A stretch of 46,921 bases of DNA from an uncultured Olsenella sp. GTDB lineage: Bacteria; Actinomycetota; Coriobacteriia; Coriobacteriales; Atopobiaceae. A program made the position numbers and the translations under genes. Positions 23,525 to 31,586 of this stretch are shown one piece after another (within the stretch, counting starts at the first letter, position 1; the number at the start of each line of letters is the position of its first letter). The notes under the pieces were generated by a model, which saw nothing but the letters and a program-made list of their open reading frames with translations, was not told the origin of the DNA and ran no database searches. The DNA lies in the NCBI GenBank assembly GCA_947253595.1, contig CAMXZR010000003.1:1-46921 (forward strand), given 5' to 3'.

Positions 23525-24748
23525 CTATGCCTCGGCAAAGACCTTGACGAGCTCGACGGCCATCTTGGTGGCGGCATCCATGCCCTCGACCGTGATGTGC
23601 TCGTAGGGTCCGTGGAAGCCATGCCCGCCCGTCCCCAGGTTGGGACAGGGCAGCCCGCGATACGAGAGCTGGCACCCGTCGGTTCCACCGCGTATGGGCG
23701 ACACGTCGGGCCTCACGCCGGCGCGTTCCGCCGCGAGCTTCGCGTTGTCGATCATGTACATGCAGCCGTCTATGACTGCCGCCATGTTCCTGTACTCGTC
23801 CTTGATGGAGAGCGAGACCGTCCCCTCGCCCCACTCCTCGTTCATGACCTTCTCGATGTGGCGAAGGGTCTGCTTGCGCGCCGCGAAGGAGCCGTCGTCG
23901 TGGTCACGCACGATGTAGGAGAGACTCGCGTGCGCCTCGTCTCCCCTGATCTGGAGCAGGTGGTAGAAGCCCTCGTAGCCCTCGGTGTGGCGTGGGGTCT
24001 CGAGGGCGGGGAGCATGCCGTTGATCTGGCAGGCGAGGAGGACGGCGTTGACCATGACGTCCTTCGCCGAGCCGGGATGCACGCTCACGCCCGCGACCTC
24101 GAAGCTCGCCTCGCAGGCGTTGAAGTTCTGGTACTGAATCTCTCCCTCGGTGTCACCGTCCAAGGTGTAGGCAACATCGGCATCGAATCCCTCGACGTCG
24201 AAGCTGCGCACACCGGAGCCGATCTCCTCGTCGGGCGTGAAGGCGATGCGCAGCGGACCGTGCGCGATGCCCTCGTCGCGCAGGACCTCCAGGGCCGTCA
24301 TGATCTCGGCGATGCCGGCCTTGTCGTCAGCTCCCAGGACGGTGGTGCCGTCGGTGGTGATGAGCGTGCGGCCCCTGAGGGTGGGGAGGTGCGGGAAGTC
24401 CTTGACCGTGAGCGTGCGACCGCTCTGGAAGAGAGGCAGGTCGCCTCCGTCGTAGTTCGGCGTGAGCTGGGGGCGAATCGCGCGGTCGCAGAACTGCGAG
24501 ACCGTGTCCATGTGCGCGATGAGCCCCAGCTTGGTCCTGCTTTCGAGGCCTGGCGTCGCCGGGACCTTCGCGTATACGAAGCAGTCGTCGCTCAGGCGGA
24601 CGTCCGTGACGCCCAGTCCCTTGAGCTCGTCCACCAGCATGCGCGCAAGTTCGAACTGCTCGGGGCTGCTGGGGGTGTGAGCCTCGTTCTCCTCGTTGCT
24701 TGGCGTGCGCACCACGACGTAGTTAAGGAGCCTCTCGTATGCTCTCAC
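23525..24748 (-). CDS. pepT: Peptidase T (tripeptide aminopeptidase)
   Basis: This dinuclear-zinc M20 peptidase removes N-terminal residues from tripeptides in the cytoplasm. The 407 residues match the family length. Metal and catalytic motifs are IAHMDTV (His79, Asp81), VLGADDKAG (Asp141), TPDEEIGSG (catalytic Glu and metal Glu), and PIRGGTDGCQLSYRGLPCPNLGTGGHGFHGPYEH near the end. The GTG at 24748 follows AGAGGGG at some distance. It is the first gene of a two-gene unit with the YfcC-type permease, fitting an organism that lives on peptides. Confidence 0.95.
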   Translation of the reverse strand: MRAYERLLNYVVVRTPSNEENEAHTPSSPEQFELARMLVDELKGLGVTDVRLSDDCFVYAKVPATPGLESRTKLGLIAHMDTVSQFCDRAIRPQLTPNYDGGDLPLFQSGRTLTVKDFPHLPTLRGRTLITTDGTTVLGADDKAGIAEIMTALEVLRDEGIAHGPLRIAFTPDEEIGSGVRSFDVEGFDADVAYTLDGDTEGEIQYQNFNACEASFEVAGVSVHPGSAKDVMVNAVLLACQINGMLPALETPRHTEGYEGFYHLLQIRGDEAHASLSYIVRDHDDGSFAARKQTLRHIEKVMNEEWGEGTVSLSIKDEYRNMAAVIDGCMYMIDNAKLAAERAGVRPDVSPIRGGTDGCQLSYRGLPCPNLGTGGHGFHGPYEHITVEGMDAATKMAVELVKVFAEA

Positions 24749-25052
24749 GTCACATTCCCCTCTCTGGACCTGTCGTGGGACGACCAGGAGGCCGCTTGCT
24801 CCGCTCCGAGGCGATGCGCCTGCTCCTTGATTGCTTGCCCCACGACTATTTGAATGACATGTAACAGTCTAGAAATACTAGGTGACGGGCGGCGGGAGCG
24901 TACGCGCACTGCCGCAGTACTGGGCGAGCAGCACGATATTTCGGGCGAGAGGTTCTGACGGGCATGAGTGAGGGGGCGACGCCGTAGCGCCGCCCCCTCT
25001 GGGGCAGGTCCATTTCATGCGGTCGGACGACCGGTCGAGGCGTCGCCTCGGG
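24749..25052. other. Intergenic region between pepT and hsp20
   Basis: This 304-base gap holds the upstream region of the pepT-permease unit (an AT-richer patch around 24850-24885, no clear -10/-35 pair) and the hsp20 terminator hairpin at 24970-24999. No coding potential was seen. Confidence 0.5.
24970..24999 (-). terminator. Hairpin terminator after hsp20
   Basis: A 13-bp stem (24970-24982 with 24987-24999, one G-U wobble) is capped on the minus strand by a UACG tetraloop, 54 bases past the hsp20 stop. It has no U-tract. Confidence 0.75.
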
Positions 25053-25484
25053 CTAGTCGATCGAGACCTTGGTCACGTTGGCCTTCTCCTCCTGCTTGGG
25101 GACGCTGACGGTGAGCACGCCGCCGTCGAGCTTCGCGGAGAGGCCGGAGGTCGCAGCGTCCTTGAGGTACACGCCGCGCGTCGCCTGCCACTCGCTCGTC
25201 TCCTTGTGGAGGTAGTTCTTGCCCTTCTCCTCCTCCGTCTCCTTCTTGTCGACCGAGACGGAGAGGCGACCCTCGTTGAGCTCGACGTCGATCTCCTCGC
25301 GCTTCACACCCGGGAGCTCGGCGCTGACGATGTACCTGTCACCGGCGTCCTCGACGTCCATCCTGAACGCCGCATCGCTCGAGAGGCTGGCCAGCGGCGC
25401 GTTGAAGAAGTCGTCGAGGGCATTGAAGGGGAACGCCCTCCGAAGGGCCCTGTCGTAACTGGCGTAAGGGATGAGACTTGACAT
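25053..25484 (-). CDS. hsp20: Small heat-shock protein, Hsp20/alpha-crystallin family
   Basis: This ATP-independent holdase binds unfolding proteins under heat stress. The 143-residue protein has a short N-terminal arm with FPFNALDDFFNAP, an alpha-crystallin domain from about residue 37 (FRMDVEDAGDRYIVSAELPGVKREEIDVELNEGRL), a charged KKETEEEKGKNY loop and the closing strand GGVLTVSVPK. The ATG at 25484 (MSSLIPYAS) follows AAGGAG; a GTG 9 bases earlier is less likely. The C-terminal I-x-I/V tail motif is not evident. Two HAIR-like inverted repeats lie about 105 and 130 bases upstream, implying HspR control. Confidence 0.95.
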   Translation of the reverse strand: MSSLIPYASYDRALRRAFPFNALDDFFNAPLASLSSDAAFRMDVEDAGDRYIVSAELPGVKREEIDVELNEGRLSVSVDKKETEEEKGKNYLHKETSEWQATRGVYLKDAATSGLSAKLDGGVLTVSVPKQEEKANVTKVSID

Positions 25485-25588
25485 CGCAACCACTCCTTCT
25501 GCTTGCGGACGCCCTGCAAGGCGTCCTTTTTCCTTTCGCTGCTATATATGCCCCATGCGACATGACTTTATACTCCAGATCAAGATTT

Positions 25589-25609
25589 TCTTAGTCGATT
25601 TTACTTAGC
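25589..25609 (-). promoter_or_regulatory. HAIR-like HspR operator, hsp20 site A
   Basis: TCTTAGT-N7-ACTTAGC, an imperfect inverted repeat with the 7-7-7 layout of HspR sites, lies 105 bases upstream of hsp20. It is spaced 24 bp centre to centre from site B. Confidence 0.6.
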
Positions 25610-25612
25610 AAA

Positions 25613-25633
25613 TCTAAGTCTTATAAACTAAGA
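25613..25633 (-). promoter_or_regulatory. HAIR-like HspR operator, hsp20 site B
   Basis: TCTAAGT-N7-ACTAAGA (arms match 6 of 7). On the minus strand it contains GACTTAGATTTGC, a core also found in the dnaK and clpB operators. Confidence 0.7.
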
Positions 25634-25758
25634 TTTTAGGTAGCGAACCATCGTAAGATGAAGCTCTCGCGCATGGGACTTTGATGGTCCCTGCCTGCTC
25701 TATCATGGCTTGCATCGATGCGTAAGGGCTTTGTTCGTCACGGCAACGGAGGCGCTCC

Positions 25759-26304
25759 ATGGACAAAGGCTTTGACGAGGGTCTGCAGGAGTCCCCCTCT
25801 GGCCAGATGGAAGGCAGGACGGTCGACGCAAAGCCCATGGCGAGCGAGCCCCAGCCTCCCGCCAAGGGGTTCGGCCAAGATGACGTCGAGCCCGAGAGGG
25901 AGACTGGCGATGCCAGCCCCAGCCTCCCGTCCGCTGCGCCCAGGCCCGTAGCGGCACGCATGCCCTATGTGAGGCAGCGCGCCCCGCATCGCTCCCAGGC
26001 CGCCATCGACGACCTGGGGCAGGACGGAGCCCCAGCGAGCAGCTATGCCCACGACTCCAACGTTGCCGTGGGGGGCAAGGTCTTCTCCGGTGCCTCTAAG
26101 TACCGTCGCTCGCGCGGCGGCATGGGCAGGATCCAAAACAGCCGCTACGGCCAGTACCTCGAGATACCCAAGGGCCGACGTTCCATATTCGCCTCGCGCG
26201 AGAGGAGCCGCCGCAGGCGCTCGGTGCTCTCGCTCATCGTCGTCGTGGCCCTGCTGGTGGTGGTCGCCGTGATCATCTGGAGGCTTCTCGCCTCGATAGG
26301 CTAG
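25759..26304 (+). CDS. Hypothetical tail-anchored membrane protein
   Basis: I do not recognise this 181-residue protein. It has a long hydrophilic, proline- and alanine-containing N-terminal region, a basic segment with the patterned sequence NSRYGQYLEIPKGRRSIF followed by SRERSRRRR, and one C-terminal hydrophobic helix (about 154-177), so it is probably inserted by its tail with the bulk in the cytoplasm. The ATG at 25759 follows GGAGG six bases upstream. It is divergent from hsp20, with the HAIR-like sites in the shared upstream region, so co-regulation is possible. It converges on a small acidic gene. It could be a lineage-specific protein. Confidence 0.8.
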   Translation: MDKGFDEGLQESPSGQMEGRTVDAKPMASEPQPPAKGFGQDDVEPERETGDASPSLPSAAPRPVAARMPYVRQRAPHRSQAAIDDLGQDGAPASSYAHDSNVAVGGKVFSGASKYRRSRGGMGRIQNSRYGQYLEIPKGRRSIFASRERSRRRRSVLSLIVVVALLVVVAVIIWRLLASIG

Positions 26305-26349
26305 GCGAGCGGCACGCCGCAGCGTCTTCCGCCCGCGGGAGTCAAGCTC

Positions 26350-26577
26350 CTATGCCCAGGGGTCGGCCTCGAAGAGGGGCTCGTGCGGGGCAGGGCGGTC
26401 CGAATACGGGTCGTAGCCGTCGTCGTCCTCGTTCTCTGCCCTGAGGAAGCTCTGGTCGAGGGAAGGGGCGGGGAGCACGCCCTCCCCCGCCCTCCGCGAC
26501 GCAAGCGGCCTGTCTTCCGCGGCATCCGTGCGGATGGCTGACGCGTCGGCGACCTCGCACGCGACCTTCTCGTTCAT
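26350..26577 (-). CDS. Hypothetical small acidic protein
   Basis: This 75-residue acidic protein (DQSFLRAENEDDDGYDPYSDRPAP) has no membrane segment or known motif. The ATG at 26577 lies 7 bases after the stop of the PASTA gene; a TTG at 26592 overlapping that stop is an alternative. The tight spacing suggests translational coupling with the PASTA gene, but the reading frame alone is weak evidence in GC-rich DNA. The asymmetric D/E/P composition is unlike a random shadow frame. Function unknown. Confidence 0.55.
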   Translation of the reverse strand: MNEKVACEVADASAIRTDAAEDRPLASRRAGEGVLPAPSLDQSFLRAENEDDDGYDPYSDRPAPHEPLFEADPWA

Positions 26578-26584
26578 GTGATCG

Positions 26585-28075
26585 CTAGCCAACCTCTCCC
26601 CCTCGCTTTCCGTACATGTCGCCGTAGGCGACGAAGTCGCAGATGCTCCCCCCGTAAGGAGTCAGGTCATAGCTCCCGTACAGGGACCTGGGGGCGGCCG
26701 TCACCACCACGCGCGCGTCCTTCTCACCCTGTGCTATGAGCACCGTCCAGCAGACGTCACCCATCTCTCCGTAGCCGCAGACGAAGGGCGTGCCCCTGCG
26801 CTCCTCCCCCTTGGGGATGACGACCGTCTGCATGTTGCAACTGCGGGACATGCCCGTGAGGCCGCAGAGGGCCATGACCTCCTCCAGCGCATCGCCGCTG
26901 AGCTTGCTCGCGTCCTTCGGCCACTCCGACCGGGAAAGCTCGAGCCGCACTCCCTCGAAGCCTGCATCCGCCTCGGGTGCCGGGCCATCCTCTGCCTTCT
27001 GGAGGTCGAACTTGGACGAGAAGGGATACGAACCCAGGGTGATCCTGCCCTTGCCCCCCTCGTAGAGGGCCTGTGCCTTCCCTCGCGCGTTGGCGTAGGA
27101 CGCCTGCGCGGAGAACCCCTGCTTTTGGAGGAAGTCACTCACCTGTGCGGCGCTGAACTCAAAGTACTCCGCCAGGTGATGGTAGTCGGAGGGGTAGGGC
27201 TCCGACACCCTCAGGGACACGACGGCACCCCTGTCGATGCGCGTGCCCTGGGCGGGACTCACCTCGATGACGCTTCCGGCGGGCGCCTCCGAGCTCACGT
27301 ACTCGACCTCGGCGCTGAGGCCCGCCGCCTCGACGAGCGACCTCGCCTCGGACTCCAGCCTGCCCGTCACGTAGGGCACCGTGTAGGGCTGCGCCACAGT
27401 GAGGGTGATGGCGTCACGCGCGACGAAGGCACTTCCCGCCTCGGGCGTCGACCTGATGACCGTACCCTCCTCGGCCGAGGATGCCTCGTACTGGATGGAC
27501 ACGTTTCGCGCTCCCGCCTTGGCAAGGACGGCGCGGGCATCGTCGACTGCCATCCCAGCGATGTCGGGAAGAACGCGGGCAGCCCCCACGACCAGCGTGA
27601 CCTTGCTGCCGCGCTCGACCCTGGTGCCCGAGGCGGGCTCGCAGCGGACCGCCTTTCCCACGCCGTCGTCGACGGGTTCCTCCGCCAGTGCCACCTCGAA
27701 GCCGCGCTGGTCAAGGTCCCGTTTGGCGGCGGCCTGGGACTTTCCCGTGACTTCGGGAACGCTGCGCCCTCCCCAGAGCTCCGCCCCGTAGGTGACGAAC
27801 GCCAGGGTGGCGGCGAGCGCCGCGAGCAGGAGGATGGCCGCGGCGACGGGACGAGAGGAGCTTCGGCTCTTGCCCTCGCCGGGCACGCTCCCGGACGGCT
27901 CGAGCGCCTCGGGCTCCCATATGGGGCCTGTGCTCGTCGCCGGCATCTCGATGGTTGCGGGGGCCGCGGATGCCGCGGCCCTCTCCGCATCCGCTTCGGA
28001 AACGGCCCGTGTGGCGGCCTCTGCGGCCGGCCCGGCCTCATGGGGCTCGGGGACCCTGCTCTTGGAACCTTCCAT
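26585..28075 (-). CDS. Membrane-anchored PASTA-domain protein without kinase
   Basis: PASTA domains bind muropeptides or beta-lactams and usually form the outer part of Ser/Thr kinases or class B PBPs. Here 496 residues comprise an Ala-rich cytoplasmic part (1-75), one membrane helix (about 76-97), three PASTA repeats (about 105-165, 168-230 and 232-292; VPEVTGKS, LPDIAGMA, VPYVTGRL), and an unfamiliar C-terminal domain of about 200 residues with five cysteines (ALCGL, RSCNM, FVCGYG, DVCWTV, ICDFV), likely extracytoplasmic. No kinase, transpeptidase or protease motif is present. The ATG at 28075 follows GGGAGG. The cysteines could form disulfides. The role is probably cell-wall sensing or binding, by inference only. 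Confidence 0.85.
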   Translation of the reverse strand: MEGSKSRVPEPHEAGPAAEAATRAVSEADAERAAASAAPATIEMPATSTGPIWEPEALEPSGSVPGEGKSRSSSRPVAAAILLLAALAATLAFVTYGAELWGGRSVPEVTGKSQAAAKRDLDQRGFEVALAEEPVDDGVGKAVRCEPASGTRVERGSKVTLVVGAARVLPDIAGMAVDDARAVLAKAGARNVSIQYEASSAEEGTVIRSTPEAGSAFVARDAITLTVAQPYTVPYVTGRLESEARSLVEAAGLSAEVEYVSSEAPAGSVIEVSPAQGTRIDRGAVVSLRVSEPYPSDYHHLAEYFEFSAAQVSDFLQKQGFSAQASYANARGKAQALYEGGKGRITLGSYPFSSKFDLQKAEDGPAPEADAGFEGVRLELSRSEWPKDASKLSGDALEEVMALCGLTGMSRSCNMQTVVIPKGEERRGTPFVCGYGEMGDVCWTVLIAQGEKDARVVVTAAPRSLYGSYDLTPYGGSICDFVAYGDMYGKRGGEVG

Positions 28076-28225
28076 CTGCCCTCCCGGCGGGAATCTCGCG
28101 CGTTTTTCCACCATGGTGGCGCAAAGGGCGGCCGTGCGCCAGGCCGACTCAGCAAGCGCGAGGGGGCGAACCCGAAGGCTCACCCCCTCGCATGACCTCA
28201 CGTGCCGCAGGACGGCGGAATGAGC

Positions 28226-30847
28226 CTATTCCACGGCATCCGGTTCGATGGCCTCCTGCTCGTCGCGCGTGGCGACGAGCCTTCCGTCGGGGCCGACGTC
28301 CACCAGGACTGCGTCGCCCTCGTGCAGCTCTCCGGCAATGATCAGACTGGCGACGTTGTCCACCACCTGTCGCTGGATGAGGCGCTTGAGCGGGCGGGCG
28401 CCATACACCGGGTCGAGCCCATCGAGCGAGAGGAGCTGCACCGCGCTGTCCGAGAGCCTGAGCGTAATGCGCTCGCGGGCGAGTCGGCTCCGCACGTCGC
28501 GGAGCTGGATGTCCACGATCTTCTCGATCTCGGTCAGGCCGAGGGAGTGGAAGATCACCACATCGTCGATGCGGTTAAGGAATTCGGGCTTGAAGGACTG
28601 GCGCAGGGCCTCCATGACCTGGGCGTTGACCTCCTTGGAATCGCTCGTGGAACCTGCGGCTGCGATGAACTGGCTCCCCACGTTGCTGGTCATGATGATG
28701 ATTGTGTTCTTGAAGCTCACGACGCGCCCCTGACCGTCGGTCAGCCGCCCGTCATCCAGCACCTGCAGGAGGATGTTGAACACGTCGGGATGCGCCTTCT
28801 CCATCTCGTCCAGGAGGATCACGCTATAGGGCTTCCGGCGGACTGCTTCGGTGAGCTGGCCGCCCTCGTCGTAGCCCACATATCCCGGAGGCGCGCCTAT
28901 CAGGCGCTGGACGCTGAACTTCTCCATGTACTCGGACATGTCAATGCGCACCAGCGCACGCTCGTCGTCGAAGAGGCACTCGGCGAGCGCCTTCGCGAGC
29001 TCGGTCTTGCCCACACCGGTGGGGCCCAGGAAGAAGAAGCTGCCCAGGGGTCGGTTGGGGTCAGCCAGGCCCGCGCGGCTGCGGCGGACCGCCGATGCCA
29101 CCGCGCTCACGGCCTCGTTCTGGCCGATGACGCGCTCGTGGAGCTCATCCTCGAGATTCTTGAGCTTGTCTATCTCGCCCTGCATCATCTTGGAGACGGG
29201 GACGCCAGTCCAGGAGCTTACGACCTCGGCGATTTCTTCGGTGGTGACCTCCTCCTTCAGGATGCCGCCCGCCTCCTGCTTCTGCAAGAGCGTCGCCTCG
29301 GCGGCGTCGTACTCGGCCTGGAGCGAGGGAATGGTGGAGTAGCGCAGCTCGGACGCACGGGCGAGGTCGCCGACACGAGTGACGCGCTCCATCTCGCCCC
29401 TGGCCTCCTCGATCTTGGACTTGAGGTCCTGGACGCGGTCTATGCTGGCCTTCTCGTTCTCCCAGCTGGCCTTCATCCCGTCGAGCTTCTCGCGCGTGGT
29501 GGCGATTTCCTTGCGCAGGACCTCCAGGCGCTCTCGGCTCGCGACGTCCTCCTCCTTCATGAGGGCCTGCTCCTCGATCTGCATCTGCGTGAGCTGGCGA
29601 TCGACTGCGTCAATCTCGGCCGGCATGGAGTCGAGCTCCATGCGCAGACGGCTCGACGCCTCGTCCACCAGGTCGATGGCCTTGTCGGGCAGAAAGCGCT
29701 CGCTGATGTAGCGGTTAGAGAGGTCCGCCGCAGAGACCAGCGCAGCGTCGGTGATGCGCACGCGGTGGTGCTGCTCGTACTTCTCCTTGAGGCCGCGGAG
29801 GATGCTTATGGTGTCCTCCACCGTGGGCTCGCTCACGAGCACGGTCTGGAAGCGACGGGCGAGGGCCTGGTCCTTCTCTATGTACTTGCGGTACTCGTCC
29901 AGCGTGGTGGCGCCGATGGCGTGGAGCTCGCCGCGGGCGAGCGCGGGCTTCAGGATGTTGCCCGCGTCCATGGAACCCTCGGTCGCACCGGCACCCACGA
30001 TGGTGTGGAGCTCGTCGATGAACAGGATGATCTGTCCGTCAGACTTCTCCACCTCCTTGAGCACCGACTTCAGGCGGTCCTCGAACTCGCCGCGATACTT
30101 GGCCCCAGCCACCAGCGCGCTCATGTCGAGCTCGACGATGTCCTTGTCCTTGATGGTGGAAGGCACGTCGCCGGCCACGATGCGCTCGGCCAGCCCCTCG
30201 ACGATGGCCGTCTTGCCCACGCCGGGCTCACCGATGAGCACCGGATTGTTCTTGGTGCGGCGGCTCAGGACCTGTATGGTGCGGCGGATCTCCTCCACGC
30301 GCCCTATCACGGGGTCGAGCTTTCCCTGGCGAGCCAGGTCGGTCACGTTGCGGCCATACTGCTCGAGGGCCTCGAACTGGGACTTCTGGTCCTGTGAGGT
30401 CACGCGCTCGTCACCGCGCAGGCTCTGATAGGCCTCCTGCACGCGCTTGCTGGTGACTCCTGCGGCCTTGAGGGCGCTTCCCGCCTCGCCTCGCTCGTCG
30501 GCAAGCGCGCAGAGCAGGTGCTCGGAAGTGACGTACGAGTCGCCGAGCTTGGACGCGAGCTTCTCGGCCGCGTCGCCCACGCGCGTGAGCTCGGCCGAGA
30601 TGCCCATCTGCGACAGGTCGCCGCTCACCTTGGGCGCATGAGCTATGGCTTGGTCCACCTGGGCCTCGACCTGGGCGGGGTCGGCCCCGACGCGCTCGAT
30701 GATGGCGCGGAGGTTTCTCTCGCCCGACTCGATCAGGGCCTTGAGCAGGTGGATGGGACGAACCTGCCCCGCCTCGGCGTCGGCGGCGATGGTTATGGAG
30801 GACTGCAGCGCCTCCTGGGCGGTGACCGCCCACTTGTCGAACCTCAT
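28226..30847 (-). CDS. clpB: Chaperone ClpB (Hsp100 disaggregase)
   Basis: This ATP-driven disaggregase works with DnaK to rescue aggregated proteins. The 873-residue protein has the Clp N-domain repeats (MRFDKWAVTAQEALQ onward), AAA-1 with Walker A GEPGVGKT (206-213), a coiled-coil middle domain rich in E/K/R (roughly 400-520), and AAA-2 with GPTGVGKTELAKALAE and GAPPGYVGYDEGG (pore loop). The ATG at 30847 has AAGGGG and GTGAGG upstream; a GTG 9 bases earlier is possible. It has its own promoter and HAIR-like operator and is not part of the dnaK transcript, although it lies next to hspR. Confidence 0.97.
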   Translation of the reverse strand: MRFDKWAVTAQEALQSSITIAADAEAGQVRPIHLLKALIESGERNLRAIIERVGADPAQVEAQVDQAIAHAPKVSGDLSQMGISAELTRVGDAAEKLASKLGDSYVTSEHLLCALADERGEAGSALKAAGVTSKRVQEAYQSLRGDERVTSQDQKSQFEALEQYGRNVTDLARQGKLDPVIGRVEEIRRTIQVLSRRTKNNPVLIGEPGVGKTAIVEGLAERIVAGDVPSTIKDKDIVELDMSALVAGAKYRGEFEDRLKSVLKEVEKSDGQIILFIDELHTIVGAGATEGSMDAGNILKPALARGELHAIGATTLDEYRKYIEKDQALARRFQTVLVSEPTVEDTISILRGLKEKYEQHHRVRITDAALVSAADLSNRYISERFLPDKAIDLVDEASSRLRMELDSMPAEIDAVDRQLTQMQIEEQALMKEEDVASRERLEVLRKEIATTREKLDGMKASWENEKASIDRVQDLKSKIEEARGEMERVTRVGDLARASELRYSTIPSLQAEYDAAEATLLQKQEAGGILKEEVTTEEIAEVVSSWTGVPVSKMMQGEIDKLKNLEDELHERVIGQNEAVSAVASAVRRSRAGLADPNRPLGSFFFLGPTGVGKTELAKALAECLFDDERALVRIDMSEYMEKFSVQRLIGAPPGYVGYDEGGQLTEAVRRKPYSVILLDEMEKAHPDVFNILLQVLDDGRLTDGQGRVVSFKNTIIIMTSNVGSQFIAAAGSTSDSKEVNAQVMEALRQSFKPEFLNRIDDVVIFHSLGLTEIEKIVDIQLRDVRSRLARERITLRLSDSAVQLLSLDGLDPVYGARPLKRLIQRQVVDNVASLIIAGELHEGDAVLVDVGPDGRLVATRDEQEAIEPDAVE

Positions 30848-30933
30848 CTGCCTCACCCCTTCTGGCTCCCCCCGGGGAGCTCCGCTGGTTGTTGAGACGA
30901 TTGTTCCCTGTGCGGGCAGCAGGTATGCGCAAA

Positions 30934-30954
30934 TCTAAGTGTCTGCACAACAGA
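30934..30954 (-). promoter_or_regulatory. HAIR-like HspR operator of clpB
   Basis: TCTAAGT-N7-CAACAGA; the left arm is identical to the dnaK site, the right arm diverged. On the minus strand it lies between a TTGTGC -35 and an ATACCT-like -10, with 17-18 bases between them. Confidence 0.65.
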
Positions 30955-31117
30955 TTATTTTACGGGAGAGCTAGGCCCAGAACGACAATCGGAGACGTCA
31001 GGCGCGTGCGGCGCAGAGAGCCAAGCGTCGTGGAAGACGCACGATGCGTGAAGTCGAACGGCACGGGGAGCCGCATGGCATGTGGATCCGCACAAGCGAG
31101 AAAGCGGGTCGCGCGGC

Positions 31118-31145
31118 GAGGGGGCGGAAACGATGCCGCCCCTCT
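31118..31145 (-). terminator. Hairpin downstream of hspR
   Basis: On the minus strand GAGGGGCGG pairs with CCGCCCCCTC (one bulge) around an 8-base loop, 16 bases past the hspR stop. No U-tract follows. Confidence 0.5.
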
Positions 31146-31160
31146 CGTCCCGAACAACGG

Positions 31161-31586
31161 CTACTCACCCTCCAGATGGGTTTCCAGGAGCCCACGCATG
31201 ACCTGTTCGGGCCCCGTCCCGTCGTAGCGGGCCAGCGCCGTGATGCGTTCGCGCATGCGCAGCTCGTGGATGTCGTCCTCGAGGGAGCGAATCCGCGCGC
31301 GCAGCTCGTCGATCTCACTGTCTCGCTTGAGCGCGCGCTCGCGCATGTCCAGGATGCGCACGACGCCGGCGAGGTTGATGCCCTCGTCGGTGAGCTTGCT
31401 GATCAGATTGAGGCGTTCTATGTCGCCCTGGGAATACAGGCGCGTATTGCCGCGCGAGCGTCCGGGGTTCACCAGCCCCTTCTGCTCGTAGACGCGCAGG
31501 GTCTGTGGGTGCATCCCGGTCAGTTCGGCAGCGACGCTAATCATGTAGAGCGGCTTGTCCTTGCCGCTCGCCTCGCTATGCGCCAT
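31161..31586 (-). CDS. hspR: Heat-shock repressor HspR, MerR family
   Basis: This represses dnaK and clpB transcription by binding HAIR operators, with DnaK as co-repressor in the Streptomyces model. The 141-residue protein has the MerR winged helix (PLYMISVAAELTGMHPQTLRVYEQKGLVNPGRSRGNTRLYS, about 12-52), then a leucine-containing coiled coil (RIRSLEDDIHELRMR). The ATG at 31586 overlaps the dnaJ stop by 11 bases, so the two are coupled. GLVNPGRSRGNTR is the diagnostic HspR wing. It closes the dnaK-grpE-dnaJ-hspR operon and therefore autoregulates through the dnaK operator. Confidence 0.95.
   Translation of the reverse strand: MAHSEASGKDKPLYMISVAAELTGMHPQTLRVYEQKGLVNPGRSRGNTRLYSQGDIERLNLISKLTDEGINLAGVVRILDMRERALKRDSEIDELRARIRSLEDDIHELRMRERITALARYDGTGPEQVMRGLLETHLEGE

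Larger units (their letters stand above)
30848..31160. other. Intergenic region between clpB and hspR
   Basis: This 313-base gap contains the clpB promoter with its HAIR-like operator (30934-30954) and, at the far end, the hspR terminator hairpin. No convincing gene was seen between 30970 and 31110. Confidence 0.6.

Noticed and set aside
28202..30397. 731-codon plus-strand frame opposite clpB
   Set aside because: Composition (H/L/D/V-rich) is typical of the antisense frame of a GC-biased gene; clpB on the other strand is complete.
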